A stretch of 64,000 nucleotides of DNA from Paraburkholderia sabiae (GTDB lineage Bacteria; Pseudomonadota; Gammaproteobacteria; Burkholderiales; Burkholderiaceae). Below the pieces are notes generated by a model, which was given only the letters and a program-made list of their open reading frames with translations, ran no database searches and was not told the DNA's origin. Location: assembly GCF_030412785.1 (NCBI RefSeq), contig NZ_CP125295.1, positions 186,001 to 250,000 of the forward strand, in the 5' to 3' direction. Shown piece by piece: positions 18,281 through 26,955 of the stretch (the stretch's first letter is position 1; the number at the start of each line of letters is the position of its first letter). Position numbers and translations under genes: made by a program.

Positions 18281-18604
18281 CTAGAAAGCAATTTCTACCG
18301 ATCCATCGCGCGACGCCGTGGCAAAAACAGCGGATCGCGGCTCGGTTGCGCTCGCGAAGTAGTTGCCTCGATAGACGCGAAACGGCGCGCCCGCCGAACA
18401 GGCGACTTGCGGTGTCGCGTCGTCAGTATTCATCGTGCAGACGTCGCGGATGGTGAGCGAAATCTGGATCTCGCTGCTGATGGTCGCGGCGCGCGCGGTT
18501 TTCTCGATGGCGGCGGGCGAGAGGCAAACCAGCGCGGCCAGAGTGAGCGCGCCGAGACGTCCCGTCAGCGCTGACGGTCGACCTGGATGATGGTGGACGA
18601 ACAT
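18281..18604 (-). CDS. Short SCPU-like secreted subunit (truncated pilin-like)
   Basis: A 107-residue protein with a signal peptide (LGALTLAALVCLSPAAI) and a segment resembling the start of an SCPU domain (ISLTIRDVCTMN, then VACSAGAPFRVYRGN). The second half of the usual domain is missing; the chain ends VEIAF shortly after. It is the first gene of the pilus cluster, 145 bases before the major pilin. It may be a minor subunit or a specialised short pilin. A decayed pilin is possible, but the frame is intact and the Cys pair is kept. Confidence 0.6.
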   Translation of the reverse strand: MFVHHHPGRPSALTGRLGALTLAALVCLSPAAIEKTARAATISSEIQISLTIRDVCTMNTDDATPQVACSAGAPFRVYRGNYFASATEPRSAVFATASRDGSVEIAF

Positions 18605-18721
18605 GGAAACAACCCCGTACGAATGATGCCGCGATAGCCGGTGGCGATTTTTTGTGGTCGCGGCCTTGCTCTTGTTAACGGCAATGCGGGGTGGGTTTTG
18701 AGTTCCCTGTGGCAGATGAGA

Positions 18722-18768
18722 ATTTTATCCGGACGATATTGCTTTTTATATTTATACCCGGATAAAAT
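18722..18768. promoter_or_regulatory. Perfect 11-bp inverted repeat, probable operator
   Basis: ATTTTATCCGG at 18722-18732 and its exact reverse complement CCGGATAAAAT at 18758-18768 are separated by 25 bases. A possible promoter lies inside: TTGCTT (18739-18744) with TAAAAT (18763-18768) after 18 bases. The dyad sits 34 bases before the DUF2239 start and between that gene and the divergent pilus cluster. I infer a regulator site; the regulator is unknown. Confidence 0.6.
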
Positions 18769-18802
18769 GCGCGCATCGACTTCACACGATGCGAGGCATC
18801 AC

Positions 18803-19417
18803 ATGACCCATTCCATCACCTGCACGGCTTTCGAAGGCGTCCGATGCGTCGCGTCGGGCGCATTGCCGGACGTCGCGCTGGCTGTCAAAGCCGCCATGGA
18901 GCGCGACGCGGGCGCGTCCGTCCTGATCTTCGACGATCTGACCAGCCGCCTCATCGAACTGGATCTGCGAGGTTCCGCGAGCGATGTGCTCACGAGACTG
19001 GCCCCGCAGGGCGCACTCGATTCCGAGCCATCCGGCGACACGGCTTCGGCATCACGCGGCCGAGGCCGTCCGAAACTCGGCGTGGTCGCGCGCGAGGTCA
19101 CGCTGTTGCCGCGGCATTGGGAATGGCTGAACGCGCAATCGGGCGGGGCGTCGGTGGCGCTGCGCAAACTGGTCGACGCGGCGCGCGTCGCAAGCGAAGG
19201 GAAGGATCGCGCGCGGCAGGCGCAGGAAGCGGCGTATCGCTTCATGACGGCCATGGCAGGCGACCTGGCCGGCTACGAAGAAGCGACGCGCGCGCTGTAT
19301 GCGAACGACGCCGCGCGCTTCGACGCGATGACGGCCGCATGGCCCGTCGACGTCCGCGATCACACGCGCAAGCTGGCGAAGTGTTCGTTCGATGTCGACG
19401 TTTCAGCGAACGCGTGA
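18803..19417 (+). CDS. DUF2239 family protein
   Basis: A 204-residue protein matching the uncharacterised DUF2239 family: N-terminal CTAFEGVRCVASGALPDVAL, ILIFDDLTS-like strand (SVLIFDDLTSRLIELDLRG), a basic GRGRPKLGVV segment, then LLPRHWEWLNAQSGGASVAL and YRFMTAMAGDLAGYEEATRAL. The GRGRPKLGVVAREVTLLPRHW block resembles short DNA-binding or AT-hook-like strings, but no function is established. I use the ATG at 18803 because the upstream extension crosses the promoter/dyad region. It stands alone on its strand. Confidence 0.82.
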   Translation: MTHSITCTAFEGVRCVASGALPDVALAVKAAMERDAGASVLIFDDLTSRLIELDLRGSASDVLTRLAPQGALDSEPSGDTASASRGRGRPKLGVVAREVTLLPRHWEWLNAQSGGASVALRKLVDAARVASEGKDRARQAQEAAYRFMTAMAGDLAGYEEATRALYANDAARFDAMTAAWPVDVRDHTRKLAKCSFDVDVSANA

Positions 19418-19441
19418 CGTGTCGCCACAAAACCGACGGAC

Positions 19442-19475
19442 GAAAAAAACCGCTCATGCCGGGGAGCATGAGCGG
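19442..19475 (-). terminator. Rho-independent terminator on the minus strand
   Basis: A perfect 10-bp stem (CCGCTCATGC at 19450-19459 with GCATGAGCGG at 19466-19475) and 6-nt loop is followed, reading the minus strand, by a run of seven T (the A run at 19443-19449). It therefore ends leftward transcripts and lies 33 bases past the stop of the 51-codon minus-strand ORF. It has no T run for the rightward DUF2239 transcript. Confidence 0.8.
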
Positions 19476-19508
19476 AAAGTCGGAGAGTTACAACATCGCT
19501 TGCGCTAC

Positions 19509-19664
19509 TCAATCGGGGTCACGCAGCCGTTGAAGTGTAGGGAGCGGGACATACGCTCCGATATCAGATAACTCCCAAAGCACCGCCGCAAACGTCTGAT
19601 TCGACAGCACGCCGGAGCACTTCGCGCAAACCCTCATGCCGGCTTTCTTATGTCGTGGATCCAT
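19509..19664 (-). CDS. Small CxxC protein, unknown function
   Basis: A 51-codon ORF reading MDPRHKKAGMRVCAKCSGV and continuing through LSNQTFAAVLWELSDIGAY to end TLQRLRDPD. It holds one CAKC motif, which could bind metal or be redox-active, then a hydrophobic helix-like stretch. An internal Met (codon 10, at 19637) is an alternative start. Neither start has a strong SD. Support comes from balanced amino-acid composition, unlike the Arg-rich shadow frames, and from the canonical terminator just downstream. I do not recognise it. The transcript could instead be a non-coding RNA ending at the same terminator. Confidence 0.5.
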   Translation of the reverse strand: MDPRHKKAGMRVCAKCSGVLSNQTFAAVLWELSDIGAYVPLPTLQRLRDPD

Positions 19665-19758
19665 TCATCAAGTCCGCATAACGGACGCCGTAAAGCAATG
19701 CAGCCTGCCGGCCCGCATTGCCTGCCCATCCGGCTGATGAACTGTCGAGGATCGCATC

Positions 19759-21309
19759 ATGAAGTGGTTTGACCGCATGTCCGTCTGGAAGAAGCTGCTG
19801 ATCGCATTTGCAGTCGTAATCGGTTTTGGTGTCGCCGTCGGCGCGGCGGGATTGTCGGCGCTGGCGTCGATGCACGGCATCACCGAAGAAATCTCGAGTC
19901 GGCACATGGACGGCCTCTACTGGATGGAAGAGGCGAATCGATACAAGATCGACACCGATCTCGACGCGGCCAATCTCGGCTACGCGCCCGACGAAGCCGC
20001 GCGCCAGAAGCTGAAGGACGACATCCTCGTGTCGCTGAAGAACATGCACGACGCGTACGCGCGCTATCGCGAGACGATTGCGGGCGCGGACGGCCAGACG
20101 CTCTACGACGACGTGCTGCGCAAGACGGAAGGATGGGAAGCGATCGTGCATCAGCAGATTGGCTTGAAGCCGGTGCCCGCCGGCGTCGACAACGCCGAAC
20201 TGGTGCGCCGCGCGATCGCCGCGAGCGAGGCGCTGCGCGACAGGATCGTCGTACTGATCGACTATCGCCGGAAGCAGGCGAACGCCGCGCAGCACGAAGC
20301 CGGTGCGGAATACGCGAACATGCGCGTCGTGTTGTCGCTGCTGGTGCTGGCGTCGATGGTCGTAGGCGCGGCGTTCGCGTGGCTGATCGCGCGGCGTCTG
20401 ACGCGTCAGCTCGGCGGCGAGCCCGACTATGCGATGAAGATTGCGAGCCGGATCGCGGCGGGCGATCTGGCCGTGCACGTCGACACGAAACCGGGCGACA
20501 CGACGAGCCTGCTGCACGCGCTGGCCAACATGCGCGCGCAGCTGGCGGCGATCGTCGGCAAGATCAGCGAGTCGAGCGAATCGATCCTGCTTGCATCGGG
20601 CGAAATCGAGCAGGGCAACACGGATCTGTCGCAGCGCACCGAGGAACAGGCCGCGTCGCTGGAAGAAACGGCGTCGAGCATGGAGCAGCTGACGGCGACC
20701 GTCCGCCAGAACGCCGACAACGCGCAGCAGGCGGGCGGCGTTGCGCGAGGCGCATCGGAAGTGGCGGTGCGTGGCAGCGGCCTCGTCGGCGATGTGGTGG
20801 AAACGATGCGCGAACTCGCGTCCGGTTCGAAGCGGATGACGGACATCATCGGCGTGATTGAAAGCATCGCGTTCCAGACGAATATCCTTGCGCTGAATGC
20901 CGCCGTCGAAGCGGCGCGCGCCGGCGAACAGGGGCGCGGCTTCGCGGTCGTCGCGGGCGAAGTGCGCGCGCTCGCGCAACGCAGCGCGGTATCGGCGAAA
21001 GAGATCAAGGAGCTGATCGAAAGCTCGACGTCGCGCGTCGACAGCGGCGCGGTGCTCGCCGAGCGCGCGGGCCGCACGATGGCGGAAGTCACGCAGGCCG
21101 TGCAGCGGATGACGGACATCATGAGCGAGATTTCGGCGGCGTCGAGCGAGCAGAGCACGGGCATCGAGCAGGTGAACCGCGCCGTCGCGCAGATGGACGA
21201 AGTCACGCAGCAGAACGCCGCGCTCGTCGAGCAGGCGGCCGCGGCGGCGGGCGCGATGGCCGATCAGGCGCGGCATCTGAAGACGGCCGTCGCGGTGTTT
21301 TCGCTTTGA
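19759..21309 (+). CDS. Methyl-accepting chemotaxis protein
   Basis: A 516-residue chemoreceptor. The first membrane segment is [20 protein letters not shown] (near residues 14-35). A periplasmic four-helix-type ligand domain follows (about 36-190), then a second membrane segment ([20 protein letters not shown]), HAMP (about 215-268) and the signalling domain with the conserved hairpin [20 protein letters not shown]. The C-terminus lacks the NWETF-type CheR-binding pentapeptide. It would signal through CheA/CheW, which are not in this window. The ligand cannot be inferred. Confidence 0.92.
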   Translation: MKWFDRMSVWKKLLIAFAVVIGFGVAVGAAGLSALASMHGITEEISSRHMDGLYWMEEANRYKIDTDLDAANLGYAPDEAARQKLKDDILVSLKNMHDAYARYRETIAGADGQTLYDDVLRKTEGWEAIVHQQIGLKPVPAGVDNAELVRRAIAASEALRDRIVVLIDYRRKQANAAQHEAGAEYANMRVVLSLLVLASMVVGAAFAWLIARRLTRQLGGEPDYAMKIASRIAAGDLAVHVDTKPGDTTSLLHALANMRAQLAAIVGKISESSESILLASGEIEQGNTDLSQRTEEQAASLEETASSMEQLTATVRQNADNAQQAGGVARGASEVAVRGSGLVGDVVETMRELASGSKRMTDIIGVIESIAFQTNILALNAAVEAARAGEQGRGFAVVAGEVRALAQRSAVSAKEIKELIESSTSRVDSGAVLAERAGRTMAEVTQAVQRMTDIMSEISAASSEQSTGIEQVNRAVAQMDEVTQQNAALVEQAAAAAGAMADQARHLKTAVAVFSL

Positions 21310-21482
21310 TACAACACTAAATCGGAGCAGTCGCGCGCAGCATTTTGCGCGGCTTGTCAGCGCCAGGCGCTCTCCGTACACTCGCGCGTAGTTCAAGAAT
21401 CGCATCCTGGACCGCGCCGCCGTATTACGCATCCACGCGGCGCTCCATACAAGATCTACGCCAATAGAGGAGAACCCCCGCG

Positions 21483-22790
21483 ATGGCCGATTCCTATTTT
21501 CCGCGCTGGCGCGTCCAGCCAAAAAGCGTCGAAGGGCGCGTCGTCAATACCGACGAACGCCTGCCCGCGCCGCAGATGTTCGCCATGGGCATCCAGCACG
21601 TCGTCGCGATGTTCGGTTCGACCGTGCTCGCGCCGCTGCTGATGGGCTTCGATCCCAATCTGTGCATCTTCATGTCGGGTATCGGCACGCTGCTGTTCTT
21701 CGTGCTGGTCGGCGGCCGCGTGCCGAGCTACCTCGGTTCGAGCTTCGCGTTCATCGGGCTCGTGATCGCGATCACGGGATACACGGGACAAGGTCCGAAC
21801 ATGAACATTCCCGTCGCGCTCGGCGGGATCATCGCGTGTGGCGTGGCTTACGTCGTGATCGGGCTGATCGTGTCGGCGATCGGCACCGCGTGGATCGAAA
21901 CGCTGATGCCGCCTGTCGTGACTGGCTCGATCGTCGCGGTGATCGGTTTGAATCTCGCACCGATCGCGGTGAAGGGCGTGAGCGGCAGCGCGTTCGATTC
22001 GTACATGGCGCTCGTCACTGTGCTGTGCGTCGGCGCCGTTGCCGTGTTCGCGCATGGCATGTTGCAGCGTCTGCTGATTCTCGTCGGTCTGCTGATTGCC
22101 TACGCGATCTACGCGGTCGTCACGAACGGCATGGGCATGGGCAAGCCGATCGACTTTTCGATCGTCGCGAACGCACCGTGGTTCGGCATGCCGCATTTCA
22201 TGGCGCCCGTCTTCAGCGGTCAGGCGATGGCGCTGCTCGCGCCCGTCGCGGTCATTCTCGTCGCGGAAAATCTCGGCCACATCAAGGCAGTCAGCGCGAT
22301 GACGGGGCAGAACCTCGACGGCTACATCGGCCGCGCGTTCATCGGCGACGGTCTCGCAACGGTGCTGTCGGGCTTCGCGGGCGGCACGGGCGTGACGACG
22401 TACGCGGAAAATATCGGCGTGATGGCCGTCACGAAAATCTACTCGACGCTCGTGTTCGTGATCGCCGCGCTGATCGCGCTGGTGCTCGGCTTTTCGCCGA
22501 AGTTCGGCGCCGTGATCGCGACGATTCCTGGCCCCGTGCTGGGCGGCGTGTCGATCGTCGTGTTTGGTCTGATCGCCGTGACGGGCGCGCGCATCTGGGT
22601 CGTCAACAAGGTCAACTTCTCGGACAACCGCAATCTGATCGTCGCGGCCGTGACGCTCGTGCTCGGCGCGGGCGATTTCTCGCTGAAGTTCGGCGGCTTC
22701 GCGCTCGGCGGCATCGGTACCGCGACGTTCGGCGCGATCATTCTGTATGCGCTGCTGCGTCGCAAAGGTCCGCAAGAGCCTGCTGTCTGA
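21483..22790 (+). CDS. Uracil/xanthine permease, NCS2 family
   Basis: A 435-residue inner-membrane nucleobase symporter of the UraA/RutG group. Many hydrophobic segments are visible, and the two substrate-binding acidic residues of the family appear in VAENLGHIKAVSAMTG and GTTYAENIG-like GVTTYAENIGVMAV. A good ribosome site (GAGGAGAACCCCCGCG) precedes ATG. The gene stands alone and ends at a strong bidirectional terminator. The family takes up uracil or xanthine with protons; the substrate here is most likely uracil, by similarity to UraA-type motifs, but is not proven. Confidence 0.88.
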   Translation: MADSYFPRWRVQPKSVEGRVVNTDERLPAPQMFAMGIQHVVAMFGSTVLAPLLMGFDPNLCIFMSGIGTLLFFVLVGGRVPSYLGSSFAFIGLVIAITGYTGQGPNMNIPVALGGIIACGVAYVVIGLIVSAIGTAWIETLMPPVVTGSIVAVIGLNLAPIAVKGVSGSAFDSYMALVTVLCVGAVAVFAHGMLQRLLILVGLLIAYAIYAVVTNGMGMGKPIDFSIVANAPWFGMPHFMAPVFSGQAMALLAPVAVILVAENLGHIKAVSAMTGQNLDGYIGRAFIGDGLATVLSGFAGGTGVTTYAENIGVMAVTKIYSTLVFVIAALIALVLGFSPKFGAVIATIPGPVLGGVSIVVFGLIAVTGARIWVVNKVNFSDNRNLIVAAVTLVLGAGDFSLKFGGFALGGIGTATFGAIILYALLRRKGPQEPAV

Positions 22791-22814
22791 GCGATAGCGG
22801 CACGGCTTGCCTGT

Positions 22815-22846
22815 AAAAAAGGGCGCCCATCGAGGCGCCCTTTTTT
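22815..22846. terminator. Bidirectional Rho-independent terminator
   Basis: Stem GGGCGCC (22821-22827) with GGCGCCC (22834-22840), loop CATCGA, flanked by six A on the left and six T on the right. It serves the converging permease and antiporter genes. Confidence 0.92.
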
Positions 22847-22850
22847 ACGT

Positions 22851-24515
22851 CTACTTCTTCCCTTTGCCGCGCGTCTGCAGCGCGGTTTCCGACAGATCCA
22901 CTTCGCGCATCAGCTTGTTCAGCGTGTCGTCGTTGATCAGCTGACTGCCGCGCAGTTCGAGCAGCGCCGAGCGTTCCGCGCGCATCGCCGCGAGCTTCAT
23001 CTGGAACTCCAGCGCTTCGCTGCGCCGCGCGTTTTCGGCGGGTCCGACATCGTCGTCGAGCGTCGCCAAGCGGCGGCGATAGATGTCCATCACGCGCGCC
23101 GTCACATCGGCGGCATGCGCGGACGCGGCTTCGTCGCATTGGGCCGTCGCCGTTTCGTGAAAGTCGTCGACTGCGCGAATCGCGGCCTGCGCCGCCTGGA
23201 TGCGCGCCGTGCGCTCTTCGGCGGCATGCGGATCGGGGCGGCGGCGCGCGCCGTTCATCAACAGCGGCAAGCCGACCACGGCGACGAACAGCGACACGAG
23301 AATCACGCCCGACGCGATGAAGATGGCGAGATCGCGTCCCGGCAGCGGCTGTCCGTTCGACAACGCGACGGGCAGCGACAGCACACCCGCGAGCGTCACC
23401 GCGCCGCGAACGCCCGCGATCGTCGTCATCGATACGGTGCGCAGACCGGGCACCGCATTCGCGACGCCGTGCTTTGCCGCGCCGCGGCTCGCGAACCAGC
23501 GCAGCAACCAGACCCACACGAAGCGCAGCGCGTACAGCGCGAGCGCCACGGCCACGACGTAAAACATCAGCCGCACTTCGGAGCCACTGGCTTCTTCGTG
23601 CGCGTCGAGCAGCGCGCGTCCGATGATGTGCGGAAACTGCAGCCCCAGCAGAATGAAGACCATGCCGTTGAAGATGAACTCGATCATCGTCCACGTGACG
23701 CTCGCCCGCACGCGCGCCGATGCAGGACTGGTGCGCGCGAACGTCGACGAGTTCATCGTCATGCCCGCGGCGACGGCGGCGAGAATGCCGGAGAACCCGA
23801 AGTGCTCGGCGAACAGATAGGCGGCGAACGGAATCAGCATCGTCATCACGACGCCGGGCGCGGGGTCGCCTTCTTCTGTGAGGTTGAGAAAGCGCGTCGA
23901 CGCGAAGCTGAAGAGCCACGCGACGGCTGCGCCCGTCGCGAGTCCGCCCGCTGCGATGATCACGAAACTCACCGATGCATCGCGCAGCGAGAACACGCCC
24001 GTCAGCGCGGCCGCGACGGCGAACTTCAGCGCGACGAGGCCCGATGCGTCGTTCATCAGCGCTTCGCCTTCGAGGATATGCATCAGGTGATCGGGCAGCC
24101 GGTTGCGGCCCGCGATGCCCGACAGCGCGACGGCATCCGTCGGCGACAGCACGGCGGCGAGTGCGAACGCGACGGGCAGCGAGATCGACGGCACCATCGC
24201 ATGAATGAAGTAGCCGACGGCGACGACCGTCAGGAACACGAGGCCGAGCGCGAGCATCAGGATCGCGCGGCGCTGCATGTAGAACTCGCGCTTCGGAATG
24301 CGCCAGCCGTCCGCGAACAGCAGCGGCGGAATGAAGAGCATCATGAAGAGTTCGGGATCGAACGTGACATGCAGGCCGAGGCGCGGCCACGCGAGCAGCG
24401 CGCCGAACGCGATCTGCACGAGCGGCAGCGGCAGCTTGAGCGGCACCAGCCGCACGATCACGCCCGAAGCGGCGACGGCGAGCAGCAGGATCAGAACGGT
24501 GAAGACGATATCCAT
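22851..24515 (-). CDS. Na+/H+ antiporter, CPA1 family
   Basis: I start at the ATG at 24515 (MDIVFTVLILLLAVAASG), giving 554 residues; the upstream extension is Arg/Cys-rich and unlike a membrane protein. About 12 hydrophobic segments are followed by a cytoplasmic C-terminal tail rich in charged helices (about 410-554). Family residues are in LAAVLSPTDAVALSGIAG and LEGEALMNDASGLVALKF; the NDASG Asp is the expected ion-binding acid. It exchanges Na+ (or K+) for H+ in pH and salt homeostasis. It ends at the terminator shared with the permease gene. Confidence 0.9.
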   Translation of the reverse strand: MDIVFTVLILLLAVAASGVIVRLVPLKLPLPLVQIAFGALLAWPRLGLHVTFDPELFMMLFIPPLLFADGWRIPKREFYMQRRAILMLALGLVFLTVVAVGYFIHAMVPSISLPVAFALAAVLSPTDAVALSGIAGRNRLPDHLMHILEGEALMNDASGLVALKFAVAAALTGVFSLRDASVSFVIIAAGGLATGAAVAWLFSFASTRFLNLTEEGDPAPGVVMTMLIPFAAYLFAEHFGFSGILAAVAAGMTMNSSTFARTSPASARVRASVTWTMIEFIFNGMVFILLGLQFPHIIGRALLDAHEEASGSEVRLMFYVVAVALALYALRFVWVWLLRWFASRGAAKHGVANAVPGLRTVSMTTIAGVRGAVTLAGVLSLPVALSNGQPLPGRDLAIFIASGVILVSLFVAVVGLPLLMNGARRRPDPHAAEERTARIQAAQAAIRAVDDFHETATAQCDEAASAHAADVTARVMDIYRRRLATLDDDVGPAENARRSEALEFQMKLAAMRAERSALLELRGSQLINDDTLNKLMREVDLSETALQTRGKGKK

Positions 24516-24918
24516 CAGAAGCGGGCGGGGTGTGGGGAAACAGACGGCGGCACGCGCGAGGAAGGACGACTCTCGGGTTGACACCTCGATACGGCACCTC
24601 GCGCGACAGGTAGCGCCGCGTCTGGAAAGACGATGCGGCGCGTCGGTCAGACCGAAGTGTAGCCCGATCGGATGACATCGCGCTTCGAAGGCTGCAAGTC
24701 GTCTGAAAGCCGTTTGCACCGTTGCAGTGCATCTCGCGCCCTTGCGCGACGCATACGCGGCTCACGCGGTGCAATGTCCGATGCGGATTTCGCTCCCAGG
24801 TGCGCTGCCGTGCGCATGGAGCTTGCTTGAGAGGAAGCGACAACGCACATTTCGAGGACGGCCGCGGCTCTTTCGCATTCGCGACGCGCGCGCCGTGACT
24901 CCTGCGTGAGAGGATTGC
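24516..24918. other. Intergenic region between divergent antiporter and EAL genes
   Basis: This stretch of about 400 bases holds no convincing gene; short open frames on both strands are Arg/Ala-rich and lack ribosome sites. It must contain the two divergent promoters. An SD-like GAGAGGA precedes the EAL start. I see no clear operator or hairpin. Confidence 0.6.
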
Positions 24919-26193
24919 ATGACCATTGCGCAACAGGAAAGAACGGCGGTGCCGCACGGTTTCGAGCTCAGCATGACCTCGGGCCTGCAGCGCTATTCGG
25001 TGCAACACGGCGACCTGACGCTGACGAGCGTCTTCCAGCCGATATTCAGTCTGTCGCACATGCGTGCCGTGGGCTACGAAGGCTTGCTGCGCGCACATGA
25101 TCCGTTTGACCGTGTCGTGTCGCCCGTCGATGTGTTCGGCCAGGCGGCGCGGATCGGCGACGTGCTGCAGGTCGACCGGCTCGCGCAGTCGTTGCATCTG
25201 GAGAACTTCAAGGTGCTCGGCGCCGAGCGCGAGTGGCTGTTCTTGAATGTCCATCCGGGCGTGCTGATCGATTCGTATCATTCGGCGGCGCTGCTCGCGA
25301 ATTTGCGGCGCCTGGACCTGTCGCCGCGACGCATCGTGCTCGAAGTGCTCGAACAGAGCGCGGAAGATATCGAACGACTTGCCGACGCCGTGCGCCAGTT
25401 CCGCGAGCGCGGCTTCCTGATTGCGCTCGACGACTTCGGCGCGGGGCATTCGAATATCGAACGCATCTGGCAGCTGAACCCTGACATCGTGAAGCTCGAT
25501 CGCATCATGCTGTCGCACGCGGCGCATCGCACGGATGTCGCGTCGATCCTGCCGGGCCTGGTCGCGCTGCTGCACGAGGCGGGCAAGCTGGTGTTGATCG
25601 AAGGCGTCGAGACGGAGCACGAAGCGCACATGGCGCTCGAATGCAATGTGGACTTCGTACAGGGCTTTTTCTTTGGACGTCCGCATCCGGGTCTCGCCGA
25701 TGCGACGCATGCGGCGGCCTGCATCGGCGAGTTGACCGAGCGTTATCAGACGCAGACCGAGCAGCGCGAGCGGCGCAACGCGTCGCGGCTCGCGCCGTAC
25801 ATTCGCGCGTTCGAGCGCGCGGCGGAACGGCTTGCTGCGGGCGAACTGCTCGACGAGGTGTGCTGGAATTTTCTTGCGCTCGATCACGCGGCGCGCTGCT
25901 ATCTGCTCGACGAAAAGGGCCGGCAGGCGGGGCGCAACGTGGTGTTGCGAGCGGACCGCGCGTCGCACGAAACGCGCTTCTTGCCGTTGTCCGATGCGCA
26001 GGGCGCGAACTGGCTGCGTCGACCGTATTTCCGCGCGGCGATCGATGCGCCCGAACGCGTGCATGTGACGCGGCCTTATCTGTCGATCAACGAGGCGGTG
26101 CCGTGCGTGACGTTATCGGTGGCGACGCAGATCGGCAGCCGCATGTGCGTGCTGTGCGGCGATATCGACTGGTTCGAGGAGCCGCACTTCTGA
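24919..26193 (+). CDS. EAL-domain cyclic-di-GMP phosphodiesterase with C-terminal sensor-like domain
   Basis: A 424-residue soluble protein. The EAL domain covers about 30-270, with the catalytic set apparently intact: YEGLLR (EAL variant), LNVHPG, VLEVLEQ, ALDDFGAGHSN, VKLDR, IEGVETE and FVQGFFFGRP. It should hydrolyse c-di-GMP. Residues 290-424 form a separate domain (WLRRPYFRAAIDAPERVHV, then VTLSVATQIGSRMCVLCGD) that resembles a Cache/PDC-like ligand fold, although no membrane segment is present. It lies 33 bases before cutC on the same strand. Confidence 0.85.
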   Translation: MTIAQQERTAVPHGFELSMTSGLQRYSVQHGDLTLTSVFQPIFSLSHMRAVGYEGLLRAHDPFDRVVSPVDVFGQAARIGDVLQVDRLAQSLHLENFKVLGAEREWLFLNVHPGVLIDSYHSAALLANLRRLDLSPRRIVLEVLEQSAEDIERLADAVRQFRERGFLIALDDFGAGHSNIERIWQLNPDIVKLDRIMLSHAAHRTDVASILPGLVALLHEAGKLVLIEGVETEHEAHMALECNVDFVQGFFFGRPHPGLADATHAAACIGELTERYQTQTEQRERRNASRLAPYIRAFERAAERLAAGELLDEVCWNFLALDHAARCYLLDEKGRQAGRNVVLRADRASHETRFLPLSDAQGANWLRRPYFRAAIDAPERVHVTRPYLSINEAVPCVTLSVATQIGSRMCVLCGDIDWFEEPHF

Positions 26194-26226
26194 GATCATG
26201 TTCTTTTCACGACGTGACTCATTGAG

Positions 26227-26916
26227 ATGCGAAACGAACGGGTATTGCTTGAAGTCATCGCGACGACGGTTGCCGATGCGAAGGCTGCCGCGCGCGGCGG
26301 CGCAGATCGGCTCGAACTGATTACGGCGATGGGCGAGGGCGGATTGACGCCGGGCATCGGGATGATCGAGGCCGTGATCGCGGCTGTTTCGATTCCTGTG
26401 AATGTGATTGTGCGGCCGCATAGCCGGTCGTTTGTCTACGACGCCGATGACTTCGATGTTCTTTTGCGCGATGTGCGTGCTGCCAGATTGGCGGGGGCTA
26501 ATGCCGTTGTGGTTGGGATGTTGACTGCGTCGCGTGAAGTCGATCTTGAGGCGTTATTGCGGGTTGTCGATGTTGCCGACGGCATGGATGTTACGTTTCA
26601 TCGTGCGTTTGATGAGGCGCTCGATTTGCGCCGGGCGTTGGATGTTTTGCTTTCGGTCGATGGCGTTACTAATGTGTTGACCTCCGGTGGGAAGCGTTCT
26701 GTGCTCGATGCTGTCGACGAAGTTCGTGGGCTTGTTGCTCAAGCGGCTGGGTCGCGGTGTACTGTTCTTGCTGGCGCTGGGTTAACCGTCGATCGTGTCG
26801 CCGAGTTTGTTCACGCTACGCGCGTGCAGGCGGTTCATTTTGGGTCTGGTGTGCGTAGTGATGGTGTTGTGCGGGAAGAACTCGTGCGGCGAGTTCGTGG
26901 GCTGGTGGATGTTTAA
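26227..26916 (+). CDS. cutC: CutC family protein (copper homeostasis)
   Basis: A 229-residue TIM-barrel protein of the CutC family: LLEVIATTVADAKAAARGGA, RLELITAMGEGGLTPG and VIVRPHSRSFVY match the conserved N-terminal part, and VTFHRAFDEALD and LTSGGKRS the later part. CutC has been linked to copper tolerance, but its enzymatic role is unsettled. From about 26400 onward its third codon positions shift strongly toward T compared with neighbouring genes, up to the stop. It probably shares a transcript with the EAL gene, and it ends 39 bases before repeat copy A. Confidence 0.9.
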   Translation: MRNERVLLEVIATTVADAKAAARGGADRLELITAMGEGGLTPGIGMIEAVIAAVSIPVNVIVRPHSRSFVYDADDFDVLLRDVRAARLAGANAVVVGMLTASREVDLEALLRVVDVADGMDVTFHRAFDEALDLRRALDVLLSVDGVTNVLTSGGKRSVLDAVDEVRGLVAQAAGSRCTVLAGAGLTVDRVAEFVHATRVQAVHFGSGVRSDGVVREELVRRVRGLVDV

Positions 26917-26955
26917 AGGTTTGCTTTTGTTTTTGTTTTTGCTTTTGCTTTTGCT

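Noticed and set aside
24647..24909. Overlapping small frames between the antiporter and EAL genes
   Set aside because: Low-complexity Arg/Ala-rich peptides without ribosome sites in a region that must hold two promoters.
22738..26064. 1108-codon minus-strand frame spanning the antiporter region and the EAL gene
   Set aside because: It covers the true antiporter and, on the opposite strand, the EAL gene in a shifted frame. The translation is Arg-rich and no motif supports it.
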